Part shown: positions 8,775-16,129 of the stretch, one piece after another
Layout of the letters: every line of letters starts with the position of its first letter
Numbering within the stretch: the first letter of the stretch is position 1
NCBI GenBank assembly: GCA_902496945.1
Contig: CABVDE010000036.1
Location: 1-21,126, forward strand
Direction of reading: 5' to 3'
DNA: 21,126 bases
DNA from: an uncultured Collinsella sp.
GTDB taxonomy: Bacteria; Actinomycetota; Coriobacteriia; Coriobacteriales; Coriobacteriaceae
Made by a program: the position numbers and the translations under genes
Notes under the pieces: generated by a model
The model's database searches: none
What the model was told of the DNA's origin: nothing
Seen by the model: only the letters and a program-made list of their open reading frames with translations

Positions 8775-8786
8775 GTCCTGGTGGGT

Positions 8787-9317
8787 ATGACGGACTCTTT
8801 TGAGCAGATTTCCGCACATAACGAGGTGCTGACGCGCGATATTGTCGAGCGCGCGAGCGCCCGTGGCGTGACGGTGTCGACGGCTGAGTCGCTGACGGCG
8901 GGTATGATCGCCTCGACGATTGCCGATATCCCGGGCGCCTCGGCGGTACTGCGTGGCGGTGCGGTGACCTACTGTGATGAGATCAAACATCGCGTACTTG
9001 GTGTTGAGCAGGAGACGCTCGACCGCTATACCGCGGTGTCGCATCAGACCGCGCGCGAGATGGCGGCGGGTTCGCTGGAGCTGTACCAGAGCGATATTGC
9101 CGTGAGTGCAACGGGTTATGCCGGCCCCGGTGGCGGTACCGAGGACGATCCGGCGGGTACTTTCTATATTGGCTGGGCGTATCGCTCGGCTGATGGGGAA
9201 GTGCCGGTCGTGGACTCTGTGCGCTGCCACTATGAGGGCGACCGTTCGTGTGTTCGTGCCCATGCGGTCACGGAGGCATTGGTACGTATTGCCCTTGCGC
9301 TCAACTCTATGGAATAG
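8787..9317 (+). CDS. cinA: CinA C-terminal domain protein, probable NMN amidohydrolase
   Basis: This protein of about 176 residues consists only of the CinA C-terminal (PncC) domain. That family deamidates nicotinamide mononucleotide in the pyridine-nucleotide salvage cycle. Visible motifs are STAESLTAG near residue 28, GGAVTYCDEIKHRVLGV, and SATGYAGPGGGTEDDPAGT. The N-terminal molybdopterin-binding-like domain of full CinA (about 400 residues) is absent, and there is no room for it after pgsA. The start is uncertain: GTG at 8781 and ATG at 8787 are in frame, and AGG at 8773-8775 lies 5 or 11 nt upstream of them. It precedes recA, as in many Gram-positives, but a terminator separates the two here. 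Confidence 0.88.
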   Translation: MTDSFEQISAHNEVLTRDIVERASARGVTVSTAESLTAGMIASTIADIPGASAVLRGGAVTYCDEIKHRVLGVEQETLDRYTAVSHQTAREMAAGSLELYQSDIAVSATGYAGPGGGTEDDPAGTFYIGWAYRSADGEVPVVDSVRCHYEGDRSCVRAHAVTEALVRIALALNSME

Positions 9318-9324
9318 ACGTGAT

Positions 9325-9348
9325 TTAAGGGGCCTACGGGCCCCTTAA
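9325..9348 (+). terminator. Intrinsic terminator after cinA with UACG tetraloop
   Basis: TTAAGGGGCC (9325-9334) and GGCCCCTTAA (9339-9348) form a perfect 10-bp stem closed by TACG. The loop is a C(UACG)G tetraloop, a known highly stable type. The T-run after the stem is weak, but the outer A-T pairs and position 8 nt after the cinA stop fit termination. It closes the rnj-cinA gene run and separates it from recA. Confidence 0.8.
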
Positions 9349-9445
9349 TTGTGGAGATAGGGACCTTAGGCTGATTTGGCGTTTGTGCTGGACATAGGCG
9401 TATTTTTGCCTGCCATGTTCTGATTGTGCCCTTTGTGGTCAAGCA

Positions 9446-9485
9446 TTTGGTCAGTGTTTGGTCGGCGTTTGGTTGGGTTTTGGAA
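9446..9485 (+). repeat. Four TTTGG repeats with 11-bp period upstream of recA
   Basis: TTTGG begins at 9446, 9457, 9468 and 9479, each exactly 11 bp after the last. The first two units read TTTGGTCAGTG and TTTGGTCGGCG, the third TTTGGTTGGGT, the fourth TTTGGAAAGAC. The period is close to one DNA helical turn, so the motifs lie on one face of the helix. The array ends about 30 bp before the recA -35 element. Function is unknown; a DNA-binding or bending site is inferred. Confidence 0.7.
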
Positions 9486-9515
9486 AGACTGCCTGCATAT
9501 GATTGGCCTGAACGG

Positions 9516-9544
9516 TTGACCACGAACAGCCGTTCGTTTATTAT
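9516..9544 (+). promoter_or_regulatory. recA promoter
   Basis: TTGACC (9516-9521) and TATTAT (9539-9544) are separated by 17 bp, a good sigma-70-type pair. Transcription would start near 9551, leaving a leader of about 25 nt before the recA ATG. The LexA box fills the spacer. Confidence 0.8.
9523..9536. promoter_or_regulatory. LexA box (SOS operator) of recA
   Basis: CGAACAGCCGTTCG is a CGAAC-N4-GTTCG palindrome matching the Gram-positive/actinobacterial LexA operator type. It lies between the -35 and -10 elements, so LexA binding would block RNA polymerase directly. The lexA gene lies in this window at 18632-19276, where three related boxes occur. Confidence 0.85.
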
Positions 9545-9574
9545 CGATGCAGGTTGTTAAGAGGAGGGCTATTC

Positions 9575-10723
9575 ATGGCCAAGAATTCAGGTCCCGTACG
9601 TACCGTTCATGCACCCACGACGGGTAAAGAGCGCGAAGATATGATCGCCACCACCAAGGCCGAGATCGAGAAGAAGTTCGGTCAAGGTTCCATTATGAGG
9701 TATGGTGACGGCGGTCCCGAGCTCGAGGTCGAGGCCATCCCCACGGGCGCTCTTGCACTCGATGCCGCTCTGGGTATCGGCGGTGTGCCGCGCGGCCGCA
9801 TCGTCGAGATTTACGGTCCCGAGTCCTCCGGTAAGACGACGCTTTCGCTCGAGATCCTGGCCGAGGCCCAGGCTATGGGCGGCGTTGTGGCGTTTATCGA
9901 TGCCGAGCATGCGCTCGACCCCACCTATGCCGCGCGCATCGGCGTGGATATCGATGAGGTGCTCATTTCCCAGCCCGATACAGGTGAGCAGGCGCTCGAG
10001 ATTGTTGACATGCTCGTGCGTTCCGGCGCCATCGATGCCATCGTCGTCGACTCCGTCGCCGCGTTGACCCCGCGTGCCGAGATCGAGGGCGAGATCGGCG
10101 ACACTACGGTCGGTCTTCAGGCTCGCCTGATGAGCCAGGCGCTCCGTAAGCTCGCCGGTTCGCTGTCCAAGTCCAACACGACGTGCATCTTCATCAACCA
10201 GCTGCGTGAGAAGATCGGTGTCATGTTCGGCAACCCCGAGACCACGACTGGTGGCCGCGCCCTTAAATTCTTCTCTTCGGTGCGTATCGACATTCGCCGT
10301 ATCGACAGCATTAAGCTTAAGGACGAGGTTATCGGTAACCGCGTGCGCGCCAAGGTCGTTAAGAACAAGGTGGCAGCTCCGTTCCGTTCTGCAGAGTTCG
10401 ACATCATGTACGGTACGGGCATCTCTAAGGAGGGCTCGATCTTGGACATGGCTGTCGAGTGCGGCATCTGCAAGAAGATGGGCTCCTGGTTTGCCTATGG
10501 CGAGGACAAGCTCGGCAACGGTCGCGAGGCCGCCAAGGCGTTCCTGCGCGAACACCCCGATTGCGCCGACGAGATTGAGCATAAGGTCCGCCTTGCCTGC
10601 GGGCTTGAGTTTGATGACGATGCTCCGTCCGAGGTCGAGCTGACCGATCAGCCTGCGCCTGAGGAATTTGACGAGCTTTACGCCATCGATGGTTCCGCCA
10701 TGCTCGATGATGACGACGAGTAG
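9575..10723 (+). CDS. recA: Recombinase RecA
   Basis: This 382-residue recombinase forms filaments on single-stranded DNA, promotes strand exchange and triggers LexA self-cleavage. It shows Walker A GPESSGKTT (81-89), the catalytic Glu in DAEHALD (E111), Walker B IVVDS (about 157-160), NQLREKIGVMFGNPETTTGG covering loop L2, and an acidic C-terminal tail ending DDDDE. The frame stays open to a TTG at 9554, but GAGGAGG (9561-9567) lies 7 nt before the ATG at 9575, which gives the normal MAK start. Expression should be SOS-controlled through the box at 9523-9536. recX follows after 11 nt. Confidence 0.98.
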   Translation: MAKNSGPVRTVHAPTTGKEREDMIATTKAEIEKKFGQGSIMRYGDGGPELEVEAIPTGALALDAALGIGGVPRGRIVEIYGPESSGKTTLSLEILAEAQAMGGVVAFIDAEHALDPTYAARIGVDIDEVLISQPDTGEQALEIVDMLVRSGAIDAIVVDSVAALTPRAEIEGEIGDTTVGLQARLMSQALRKLAGSLSKSNTTCIFINQLREKIGVMFGNPETTTGGRALKFFSSVRIDIRRIDSIKLKDEVIGNRVRAKVVKNKVAAPFRSAEFDIMYGTGISKEGSILDMAVECGICKKMGSWFAYGEDKLGNGREAAKAFLREHPDCADEIEHKVRLACGLEFDDDAPSEVELTDQPAPEEFDELYAIDGSAMLDDDDE

Positions 10724-10734
10724 CGGTTACGCTC

Positions 10735-11427
10735 ATGTCGTATACGGTGACCGAGGCCACGGTCGTCTTTCCCGATAAGAAGGCGGCCTCCTCGTTCTTG
10801 AGCGGGTATGCGTCCAAAAAGCCTTGCGCACATATCGATTGTCAGCTTGAGGGCGGTTTTGAGCGGTCCATTTGGATTCCCGTGCGGGTCGCGCGCCTGT
10901 ACATTAAAAACCGACCCGATCTTCCCTGTGACTGGGACGAGTTTCTCGAGGCGGTGCAGCACGTCGAGCGTAAATGTGCTCTCACCATGGTGACCGAAAT
11001 GTTATCGCGACGCGACCATGCGACGGGCGAGGTCCGGGACAAGTTGGCTCGTTTGGGCTTTCACCAGCCCGCGATCGATTTCGCCGTCGAGCGCGCCACC
11101 GAGTATCGCTTTTTAGACGAGAACCGCTTTTGCTCGTACTTTATCGAGGAACGCAAGCGGCGCGGTTGGGGACAGCGCAAGATCGAGACCGAACTCAAGC
11201 GTCGTCATGTTGTGCTCGATGACATCCCCGGTTATCCCGAGGAATTTTTTGCCGTCGAAGACGATTTGACGCGCGCATCGGCCTTGCTCGCCAAGCGGCG
11301 TGTCCCTGAGACGCGAGGGTTCGAAAAACTGGTTCGGTTTTTGATGGGCAAGGGTTTCTCGTATCACATCGCCGCCGATGCCGTTAAGGCGCGCCTTGAT
11401 GCCGAAAGCGAGGAATGTGCGGTTTAG
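10735..11427 (+). CDS. recX: Regulatory protein RecX
   Basis: This 230-residue cytoplasmic protein belongs to the RecX family, which binds RecA filaments and modulates their assembly. The central and C-terminal three-helix repeats are recognisable: LSRRDHATGEVRDKLARLGF (residues about 86-105), FIEERKRRGWGQRKIETELK, and the final RFLMGKGFSYHIAADAVKAR. The N-terminal 60 residues are family-variable. It starts 11 nt after the recA stop without a clear ribosome binding site (only GCGG nearby), so translation is probably coupled to recA and yields much less protein. It shares the SOS-controlled recA promoter. Confidence 0.9.
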   Translation: MSYTVTEATVVFPDKKAASSFLSGYASKKPCAHIDCQLEGGFERSIWIPVRVARLYIKNRPDLPCDWDEFLEAVQHVERKCALTMVTEMLSRRDHATGEVRDKLARLGFHQPAIDFAVERATEYRFLDENRFCSYFIEERKRRGWGQRKIETELKRRHVVLDDIPGYPEEFFAVEDDLTRASALLAKRRVPETRGFEKLVRFLMGKGFSYHIAADAVKARLDAESEECAV

Positions 11428-11463
11428 TCGCATGCGTTTTATGACCTGCCGTTCACCGCGTTT

Positions 11464-11490
11464 TAGCCGCCGTACTGGGGCTATTTATTT
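11464..11490 (+). terminator. Intrinsic terminator after recX
   Basis: TAGCC (11464-11468), a one-base bulge and CC pair with GG and GGCTA (11477-11483) around the loop GTACT, followed by TTTATTT (11484-11490). The T-tract overlaps the -35 hexamer of the next promoter, so recA-recX termination and rny initiation are packed together. Confidence 0.6.
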
Positions 11491-11517
11491 GACAGTTGTT
11501 GCGGTTCAACGTACGAT
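11489..11517 (+). promoter_or_regulatory. Promoter of the rny operon
   Basis: A consensus TTGACA (11489-11494) is followed after 17 bp by TACGAT (11512-11517). Transcription would start near 11524, giving an untranslated leader of about 160 nt before rny. Confidence 0.75.
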
Positions 11518-11523
11518 AAATAA

Positions 11524-11683
11524 TGTCATTTGCTTTGTGATATGTGCTCATCTGTGATGAGTTTGTTTATATGTTTATCTGTATCCGACCCGCATAAGCT
11601 GCGCCCATATTACTCAAATGTCGCGAGCCGTTCGTAAGGACGGTTCGCTTTGATGTGTAACGAATCCATAAAAAGGAGTGAGC
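11524..11683 (+). promoter_or_regulatory. Structured 5' leader of rny
   Basis: Two hairpins are visible. CTCATC-TGT-GATGAG (11547-11561) is followed by TTTGTTT. GCGAGCCGT (11623-11631) pairs with ACGGTTCGC (11640-11648) over 9 bp with one G-U. The leader is otherwise AT-richer than the coding regions and has no ORF I can support. The first hairpin lies close to the transcript start and could attenuate. A role in RNase Y autocontrol is only inferred. Confidence 0.4.
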
Positions 11684-13234
11684 ATGCCTATCATCGCAGC
11701 GCTCGTTGGCATCGTTTTGGGTGCCGTCGTCGCCATTGTCTACATGCGCACCGCCAAGCAGGGTAGTCTTCACGAGGCCGACGAAAAGATTCAGTCGGCA
11801 CATGCACAGGCTGAGTCCCTGATCGGTGATGCTAAGCGTCAGGCCGAGACCCTCAAAAAAGAGGCTCTGCTCGAGGCTAAAGAGGAGATCATCAAGAACA
11901 AGCAGGCCGCCGAGGCCGAGGACAAGCAGCGTAAGAACGAGATTCGCACGCTTGAGAACCGCGTGATGCAGCGCGAGGAGTCCCTCGATCGTCGTAACGA
12001 CGCTCTCGACAAGCGCGAGCATCAGCTGTCCAGCCAGGCTCGCCAGGTCGAGAAGCGCTCCCGTGAGCTCGAGGAACTCTGCGCAAAGCAGACCTCCGAG
12101 CTCGAGCGTATCGCCGACCTTACCCGCGAGGACGCCCACAAGGAGCTCCTCGATAAGGTTCGCGGCGAGGTCACCCACGAGGCCGCCACGATCATTCGCG
12201 AGTCCGAGCAGCAGGTTCGCGCCGAGTGCCACAAGATCGCCCAAGAGATTCTGTCCCTGGCGATTCAGCGCTGCGCTGCCGATCACACTGCCGAGGTCAC
12301 CGTTACCTCCGTGCACATTCCCTCTGATGACCTCAAGGGCCGCATCATCGGTCGCGAGGGTCGCAACATCCGCACCTTCGAGCAGGTTTCCGGCGTCAAC
12401 CTCGTGATCGACGACACGCCCGAGACCGTCGTCCTTTCGAGCTTCGACCCGGTCCGTCGCGAGACCGCCCGCGTCGCCCTCGAGAACCTCATCGCCGACG
12501 GCCGCATTCATCCCGCCCGCATCGAGGAGATGTATCACAAGGCTGCCGACTTGGTTCAGCAGCGCGTGCGCGAGGCTGGCGAGCAGGCTGCCTTCGATAC
12601 CGGCATCCACGACCTACACCCCGAGATCGTCAAGACCCTCGGTGCCCTGCGCTACCGCACTTCGTTTGGCCAGAACGTCCTCCAGCACTCCCTTGAGGTC
12701 TCTGATCTGTGCGGCGTGATGGCTTCCGAGCTTGGCCTCGACGTTGTGACCGCCAAGCGCGCCGGTCTGCTGCACGACCTGGGCAAGGCAATCGACCACG
12801 ACGTCGAGGGCCCGCATGCCGTCATTGGCGCCGAGCTTGCCCGCCGTTATGGCGAGAAGCCCGTTATCGTCCACGCTATCGAGGCTCACCATGCCGATGT
12901 CGACCCCAACACGGTGCTCGATGTCCTGGTACAGGCCGCCGATGCTGTCTCTGCCTCTCGCCCCGGTGCCCGTCGCGAGTCTGCCGAGAACTACATCAAA
13001 CGTCTCGAGAAGCTCGAGGAGATCGCCAACTCTCATGACGGCGTCGAGCGTACCTATGCCATGCAGGCTGGTCGCGAGGTCCACGTCATGGTTCAGCCGG
13101 ACAAGATCTCCGATGCCCAGTCCACGGTCCTGGCTCATGATATCGCCCATCAGATCGAGGAAGAGATGGAGTATCCCGGCCAGGTGCGCGTTGTCGTGAT
13201 TCGCGAGAGCCGCGCTGTCGATATCGCTAAATAA
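11684..13234 (+). CDS. rny: Ribonuclease Y
   Basis: This 516-residue membrane-anchored endoribonuclease initiates mRNA decay. Domains in order are an N-terminal transmembrane helix (about 3-21), a long charged coiled coil (about 28-200), a KH domain with GRIIGREGRN (219-228), and an HD domain with the catalytic H364-D365 in LLHDLGKAIDHD, plus HAIEAHH further on. Length is normal. The ATG at 11684 is preferred because AGGAG (11674-11678) lies 5 nt upstream. An in-frame GTG at 11678 overlaps that site and is rejected. The window therefore encodes both RNase J and RNase Y. The next gene starts one base after the stop. Confidence 0.96.
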   Translation: MPIIAALVGIVLGAVVAIVYMRTAKQGSLHEADEKIQSAHAQAESLIGDAKRQAETLKKEALLEAKEEIIKNKQAAEAEDKQRKNEIRTLENRVMQREESLDRRNDALDKREHQLSSQARQVEKRSRELEELCAKQTSELERIADLTREDAHKELLDKVRGEVTHEAATIIRESEQQVRAECHKIAQEILSLAIQRCAADHTAEVTVTSVHIPSDDLKGRIIGREGRNIRTFEQVSGVNLVIDDTPETVVLSSFDPVRRETARVALENLIADGRIHPARIEEMYHKAADLVQQRVREAGEQAAFDTGIHDLHPEIVKTLGALRYRTSFGQNVLQHSLEVSDLCGVMASELGLDVVTAKRAGLLHDLGKAIDHDVEGPHAVIGAELARRYGEKPVIVHAIEAHHADVDPNTVLDVLVQAADAVSASRPGARRESAENYIKRLEKLEEIANSHDGVERTYAMQAGREVHVMVQPDKISDAQSTVLAHDIAHQIEEEMEYPGQVRVVVIRESRAVDIAK

Positions 13235-13235
13235 C

Positions 13236-14321
13236 ATGAGCGACGCGAACGAGCTCATCTCATTTATCGCGTCGATGTCGGGGGAGGGCAACCTTCGCGT
13301 CGAGGAGAACCTTGGCGAGGGGTATGTCCGCCTCCGCGTTTCGGAGGCCGAGCGGCGCCAGGCAAAGCACGATATTCAGCATGTCGAGGATATCGTCATC
13401 GAAATGCTCCGCAATGCTCGCGATGCCGGCGCCGACAAGGTCTATCTCGCCACGACCAAGGAAGATGGCGTCCGCACGCTTGTCTTTCTGGATAACGGTT
13501 CGGGTGTTCCGCGGGATATGCAAGAGCGTATCTTCGATGCCCGTGTCACTTCCAAGCTCGAGAGCATGAAGATGGACCGTTGGGGCGTTCACGGTCGTGG
13601 CATGGCATTGTTTTCGATCAAGCAGAACACCGATGAGGCCCGTGTGGTCACGTCCGGTGTCGATCTTGGTTCCGCCTTTAAGGTGTGCGTCGCAACCGAC
13701 CGCCTCGGTGAGCGTGCCGATCAGTCCAGTTGGCCCCAGGCCGTGAAGGACGAGGACGGTCATTACGTTTGTGCCCGAGGTCCCCACAACATCATTCGCG
13801 CTGCTTGTGAGTTCGCGCTCGAGGAGTTGCGTGGTTGCGATGTCTATCTGGGCTCTCCGTCCGAGATCGCCGCGACCCTCTATGCCCAGGCGTCCAGCCG
13901 GCTCGATACATCGCGTCTCCTCTTCATCGATGACGAGAGCGAGCTTCCAGTTGTCGACCGTCTAGGCCTTGCGTCAGATGCCGAGGACTTTATCCGCATC
14001 TGTTCGGGTTTGGGTCTTGAGATGTCCGAGCGTACGGCCCATCGCATTTTGGCAGGGCAGATTAAGCCTGTTCGCGGTGTGACCGCGCGGCTGTTGCGCG
14101 AGCGTGATTCATCTTCGCATGCTCCAGCTCCTGTCGATCTTGCTAAGGATCGTCGCGGGCTGCGTATCGCCAAGGACGACATGGCACAGTTTTCGCGCGC
14201 TGTGGAGCGCGACTTTAATGACCTTGCCGCCCGGTACTATCTCAACCTTTGCGGCGACCCAAAGATTCGCGTTTCGCGTGATCGAATCACCGTGACCTTC
14301 GATCTTGCCAAAGAGGAATAG
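13236..14321 (+). CDS. Uncharacterised GHKL-fold ATP-binding protein
   Basis: This 361-residue protein has the Bergerat ATP-binding motifs shared by MutL, Hsp90, gyrase B and histidine kinases: the N box EMLRNARDAGAD (56-67, E56 and N60), the G1 box LDNGSGVP (85-92, D86), and the glycine lid GVHGRGMALFSI (117-128). The segment ARVTSKLESM before the lid recalls the ATSKI region of MutL. I see no phosphoacceptor histidine domain, MutL endonuclease motif or membrane segment. The C-terminal 200 residues are not recognised. It starts one base after rny with no Shine-Dalgarno sequence, so translational coupling to rny is likely. It occupies the slot of ymdB in Bacillus (rny-ymdB-spoVS). Function is unknown; MutL-like, chaperone-like or RNA-related roles all remain possible. 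Confidence 0.85.
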   Translation: MSDANELISFIASMSGEGNLRVEENLGEGYVRLRVSEAERRQAKHDIQHVEDIVIEMLRNARDAGADKVYLATTKEDGVRTLVFLDNGSGVPRDMQERIFDARVTSKLESMKMDRWGVHGRGMALFSIKQNTDEARVVTSGVDLGSAFKVCVATDRLGERADQSSWPQAVKDEDGHYVCARGPHNIIRAACEFALEELRGCDVYLGSPSEIAATLYAQASSRLDTSRLLFIDDESELPVVDRLGLASDAEDFIRICSGLGLEMSERTAHRILAGQIKPVRGVTARLLRERDSSSHAPAPVDLAKDRRGLRIAKDDMAQFSRAVERDFNDLAARYYLNLCGDPKIRVSRDRITVTFDLAKEE

Positions 14322-14327
14322 TGCCTT

Positions 14328-14345
14328 TACCGAGTCCACTCGGTA
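14328..14345. promoter_or_regulatory. 18-bp palindrome upstream of spoVS, possible operator
   Basis: TACCGAGT-CC-ACTCGGTA is a perfect 8+8 palindrome with a 2-bp centre, in the 74-bp gap before spoVS. The 2-nt centre is too short for a full RNA hairpin loop, which favours a protein-binding site, though a 5-bp stem with a 6-nt loop could form in RNA. It overlaps TACGAT (14344-14349), a -10-like hexamer lacking a good -35. Confidence 0.5.
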
Positions 14346-14395
14346 CGATACAGTTATTGCAGTTAAAACGTACTTTTAAATGCAGGAGTTTCTTC

Positions 14396-14713
14396 ATGGA
14401 TTGCCTGAAGGTATCAAGCAAATCATCGCCCGCGTCCGTTGCCGGCGCCATCGCCGGCATGGTCAAGGATGGTGTACCCGTCAACATCCAGTGTGTCGGC
14501 GCCGGTGCCGTCAACCAGGCCATTAAGGCCGTGGCTATCGCGCGCGGGTTTTTGATTCCAACCGGTTTTGATATCTCCTGCGCGCCCGTGTTCTCCGACA
14601 TCCTCATTAACGGGGAGTCGCGCACGGCCATCCGACTCTCTATCTATGTTCACCAGATTAATCGAGCTGCTATGGATAACGTTGTTATGGATGACGTTAA
14701 GCCTGTGGCATAG
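14396..14713 (+). CDS. spoVS: Stage V sporulation protein S family protein
   Basis: This 105-residue protein matches SpoVS across residues 1-86, with LKVSSKSSPASVAGAIAG, VGAGAVNQAIKAVAIARGF and the ESRTAIRLSI end. It adds about 19 C-terminal residues (HQINRAAMDNVVMDDVKPVA), which the usual 86-residue protein lacks. In Bacillus SpoVS affects septation and spore-coat assembly; the fold is related to Alba nucleic-acid-binding proteins as I recall it. The frame is open to 14321, but AGGAG (14384-14388), 7 nt upstream, fixes the ATG at 14396. No sporulation genes are seen here, so a general role in division or nucleic-acid binding is more likely. Confidence 0.9.
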   Translation: MDCLKVSSKSSPASVAGAIAGMVKDGVPVNIQCVGAGAVNQAIKAVAIARGFLIPTGFDISCAPVFSDILINGESRTAIRLSIYVHQINRAAMDNVVMDDVKPVA

Positions 14714-14758
14714 CTTCTGCTTGCCTCGTTTCACTCTCCATCGTTAGGACTTATACAC

Positions 14759-16129
14759 ATGGACCAGCGTTCTGCACGCGATATTCTTGCCGGTAAAACC
14801 TACTTTATCCGCACTTTTGGCTGCCAGATGAATCAGCACGACTCCGAGCGTGTGAGCGGCCTGCTTGATTCGTGTGGCTGCCTCATGGCGCTCGATCCCG
14901 AGCATGCCGATATCGTTGTCTTTATGACATGTTGTGTGCGTGAGGCCGCCGATACTCGTCTGTACGGTCAGTGCAATTCCTGTAAGAGCCTACCCCCTTC
15001 GCCTTCGGGCAAGCGTGTGGTTGCCGTTGGTGGCTGCATCGCTCAGCGCGATGGCGAGGGCCTGCTTACCAACGTCGATAACGTCAACGTCATCTTCGGT
15101 ACACATTCCATCGCTCATGTGGCCGAGCTCATTGCCGAGGCGTTCCTGGATGGCAAGCGTCATATCCGCACCAATGAGCATGAGGACACGGATGCCATGA
15201 GCATGCCGTGGCATCGCGAGACCCAGTATCACGCCTGGGTTCCCATCATGACGGGCTGCAATAATTTCTGCACCTATTGCATCGTGCCGTACGTGCGCGG
15301 TCGCGAAAAGAGCCGCCCCTTCGAGGAGATTGTTGACGAGGTTACCGGCCTGGTACGCCAGGGCGTGCGCGAGATAACGCTGCTGGGCCAAAATGTTAAC
15401 TCGTATGGTCGCGATCTGTTTGGCAAGCCGCGCTTTGCCGATCTGCTTCGTGTCGTTGGCGATACGGGTGTAGAGCGCATCTTCTTTACCTCCTCGCACC
15501 CAAAGGACCTTCTGCCCGAGACCATCGATGCTATGGCCGAGACGCCTGCCGTTATGCCGCAGCTGCATCTGGCCGTTCAGTCGGGTTCTACGCGCATCCT
15601 CAAAGAGATGAATCGCCGCTATACGCGCGAGGATTATCTGGGCCTGGTCGATCGCATCCGCAATCGTATGCCCGATATCGCGCTCTCGACCGACATTATC
15701 GTTGGCTTCCCTGGTGAGACTGAGGATGACTTTGAGCAGACGCTCTCACTTGCCGAGACGGTTCGCTATGCTCAGGCATATACCTTCATCTATTCCAAGC
15801 GCGCTGGTACCCCGGCTGCCGAGATTGAGGATCCCACGCCGCATGAGGTTATTATCGAGCGTTTTAACCGTTTGGTTAAGGTTATCGAGACCACGGCACA
15901 CGAGTACAACCAGGGTGAGCTTCATACTTTGGTGCCGGCCCTCATTGAGGGTACGAGCAAGAAGAACGATGCGGTCCTGCTGGGCAAGAGCCCCAAGAAT
16001 CAGACCGTGCACGCGCCCATTCCCGAGGGCTACAGCATCGATCAGCTTATCGGTAAGATCGTCGACGTTGATGTAGATGTCGCCAAGACGTGGTATCTGT
16101 CTGGCTCCGTTGTGGGCGAGCCGCGCTAA
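14759..16129 (+). CDS. miaB: tRNA-2-methylthio-N6-dimethylallyladenosine synthase MiaB
   Basis: This 456-residue radical-SAM methylthiotransferase adds the 2-methylthio group to i6A37 of tRNAs reading UNN codons. N-terminal cluster cysteines are C22 (FGCQMNQHDSER), C58 (MTCCVRE) and C93 (GGCIAQ). The radical-SAM motif CNNFCTYC supplies C167, C171 and C174, followed by IVPYVRGREKSR, typical of MiaB. The C-terminal TRAM domain begins near residue 385. AGGA (14746-14749) lies 9 nt before the ATG. The stop overlaps the miaA start by one base, so the two enzymes of successive steps on A37 are coupled. MiaB and RimO are paralogues, both encoded in this window. Confidence 0.95.
   Translation: MDQRSARDILAGKTYFIRTFGCQMNQHDSERVSGLLDSCGCLMALDPEHADIVVFMTCCVREAADTRLYGQCNSCKSLPPSPSGKRVVAVGGCIAQRDGEGLLTNVDNVNVIFGTHSIAHVAELIAEAFLDGKRHIRTNEHEDTDAMSMPWHRETQYHAWVPIMTGCNNFCTYCIVPYVRGREKSRPFEEIVDEVTGLVRQGVREITLLGQNVNSYGRDLFGKPRFADLLRVVGDTGVERIFFTSSHPKDLLPETIDAMAETPAVMPQLHLAVQSGSTRILKEMNRRYTREDYLGLVDRIRNRMPDIALSTDIIVGFPGETEDDFEQTLSLAETVRYAQAYTFIYSKRAGTPAAEIEDPTPHEVIIERFNRLVKVIETTAHEYNQGELHTLVPALIEGTSKKNDAVLLGKSPKNQTVHAPIPEGYSIDQLIGKIVDVDVDVAKTWYLSGSVVGEPR

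Noticed and set aside
7893..9263. 456-residue minus-strand frame opposite pgsA and cinA
   Set aside because: It is antisense to genes with complete catalytic motifs and has His/Arg-rich nonsense composition.
14344..14349. Separate spoVS promoter using TACGAT as -10
   Set aside because: The bases 16-18 bp upstream do not resemble a -35 element. Kept only as a remark on the palindrome.
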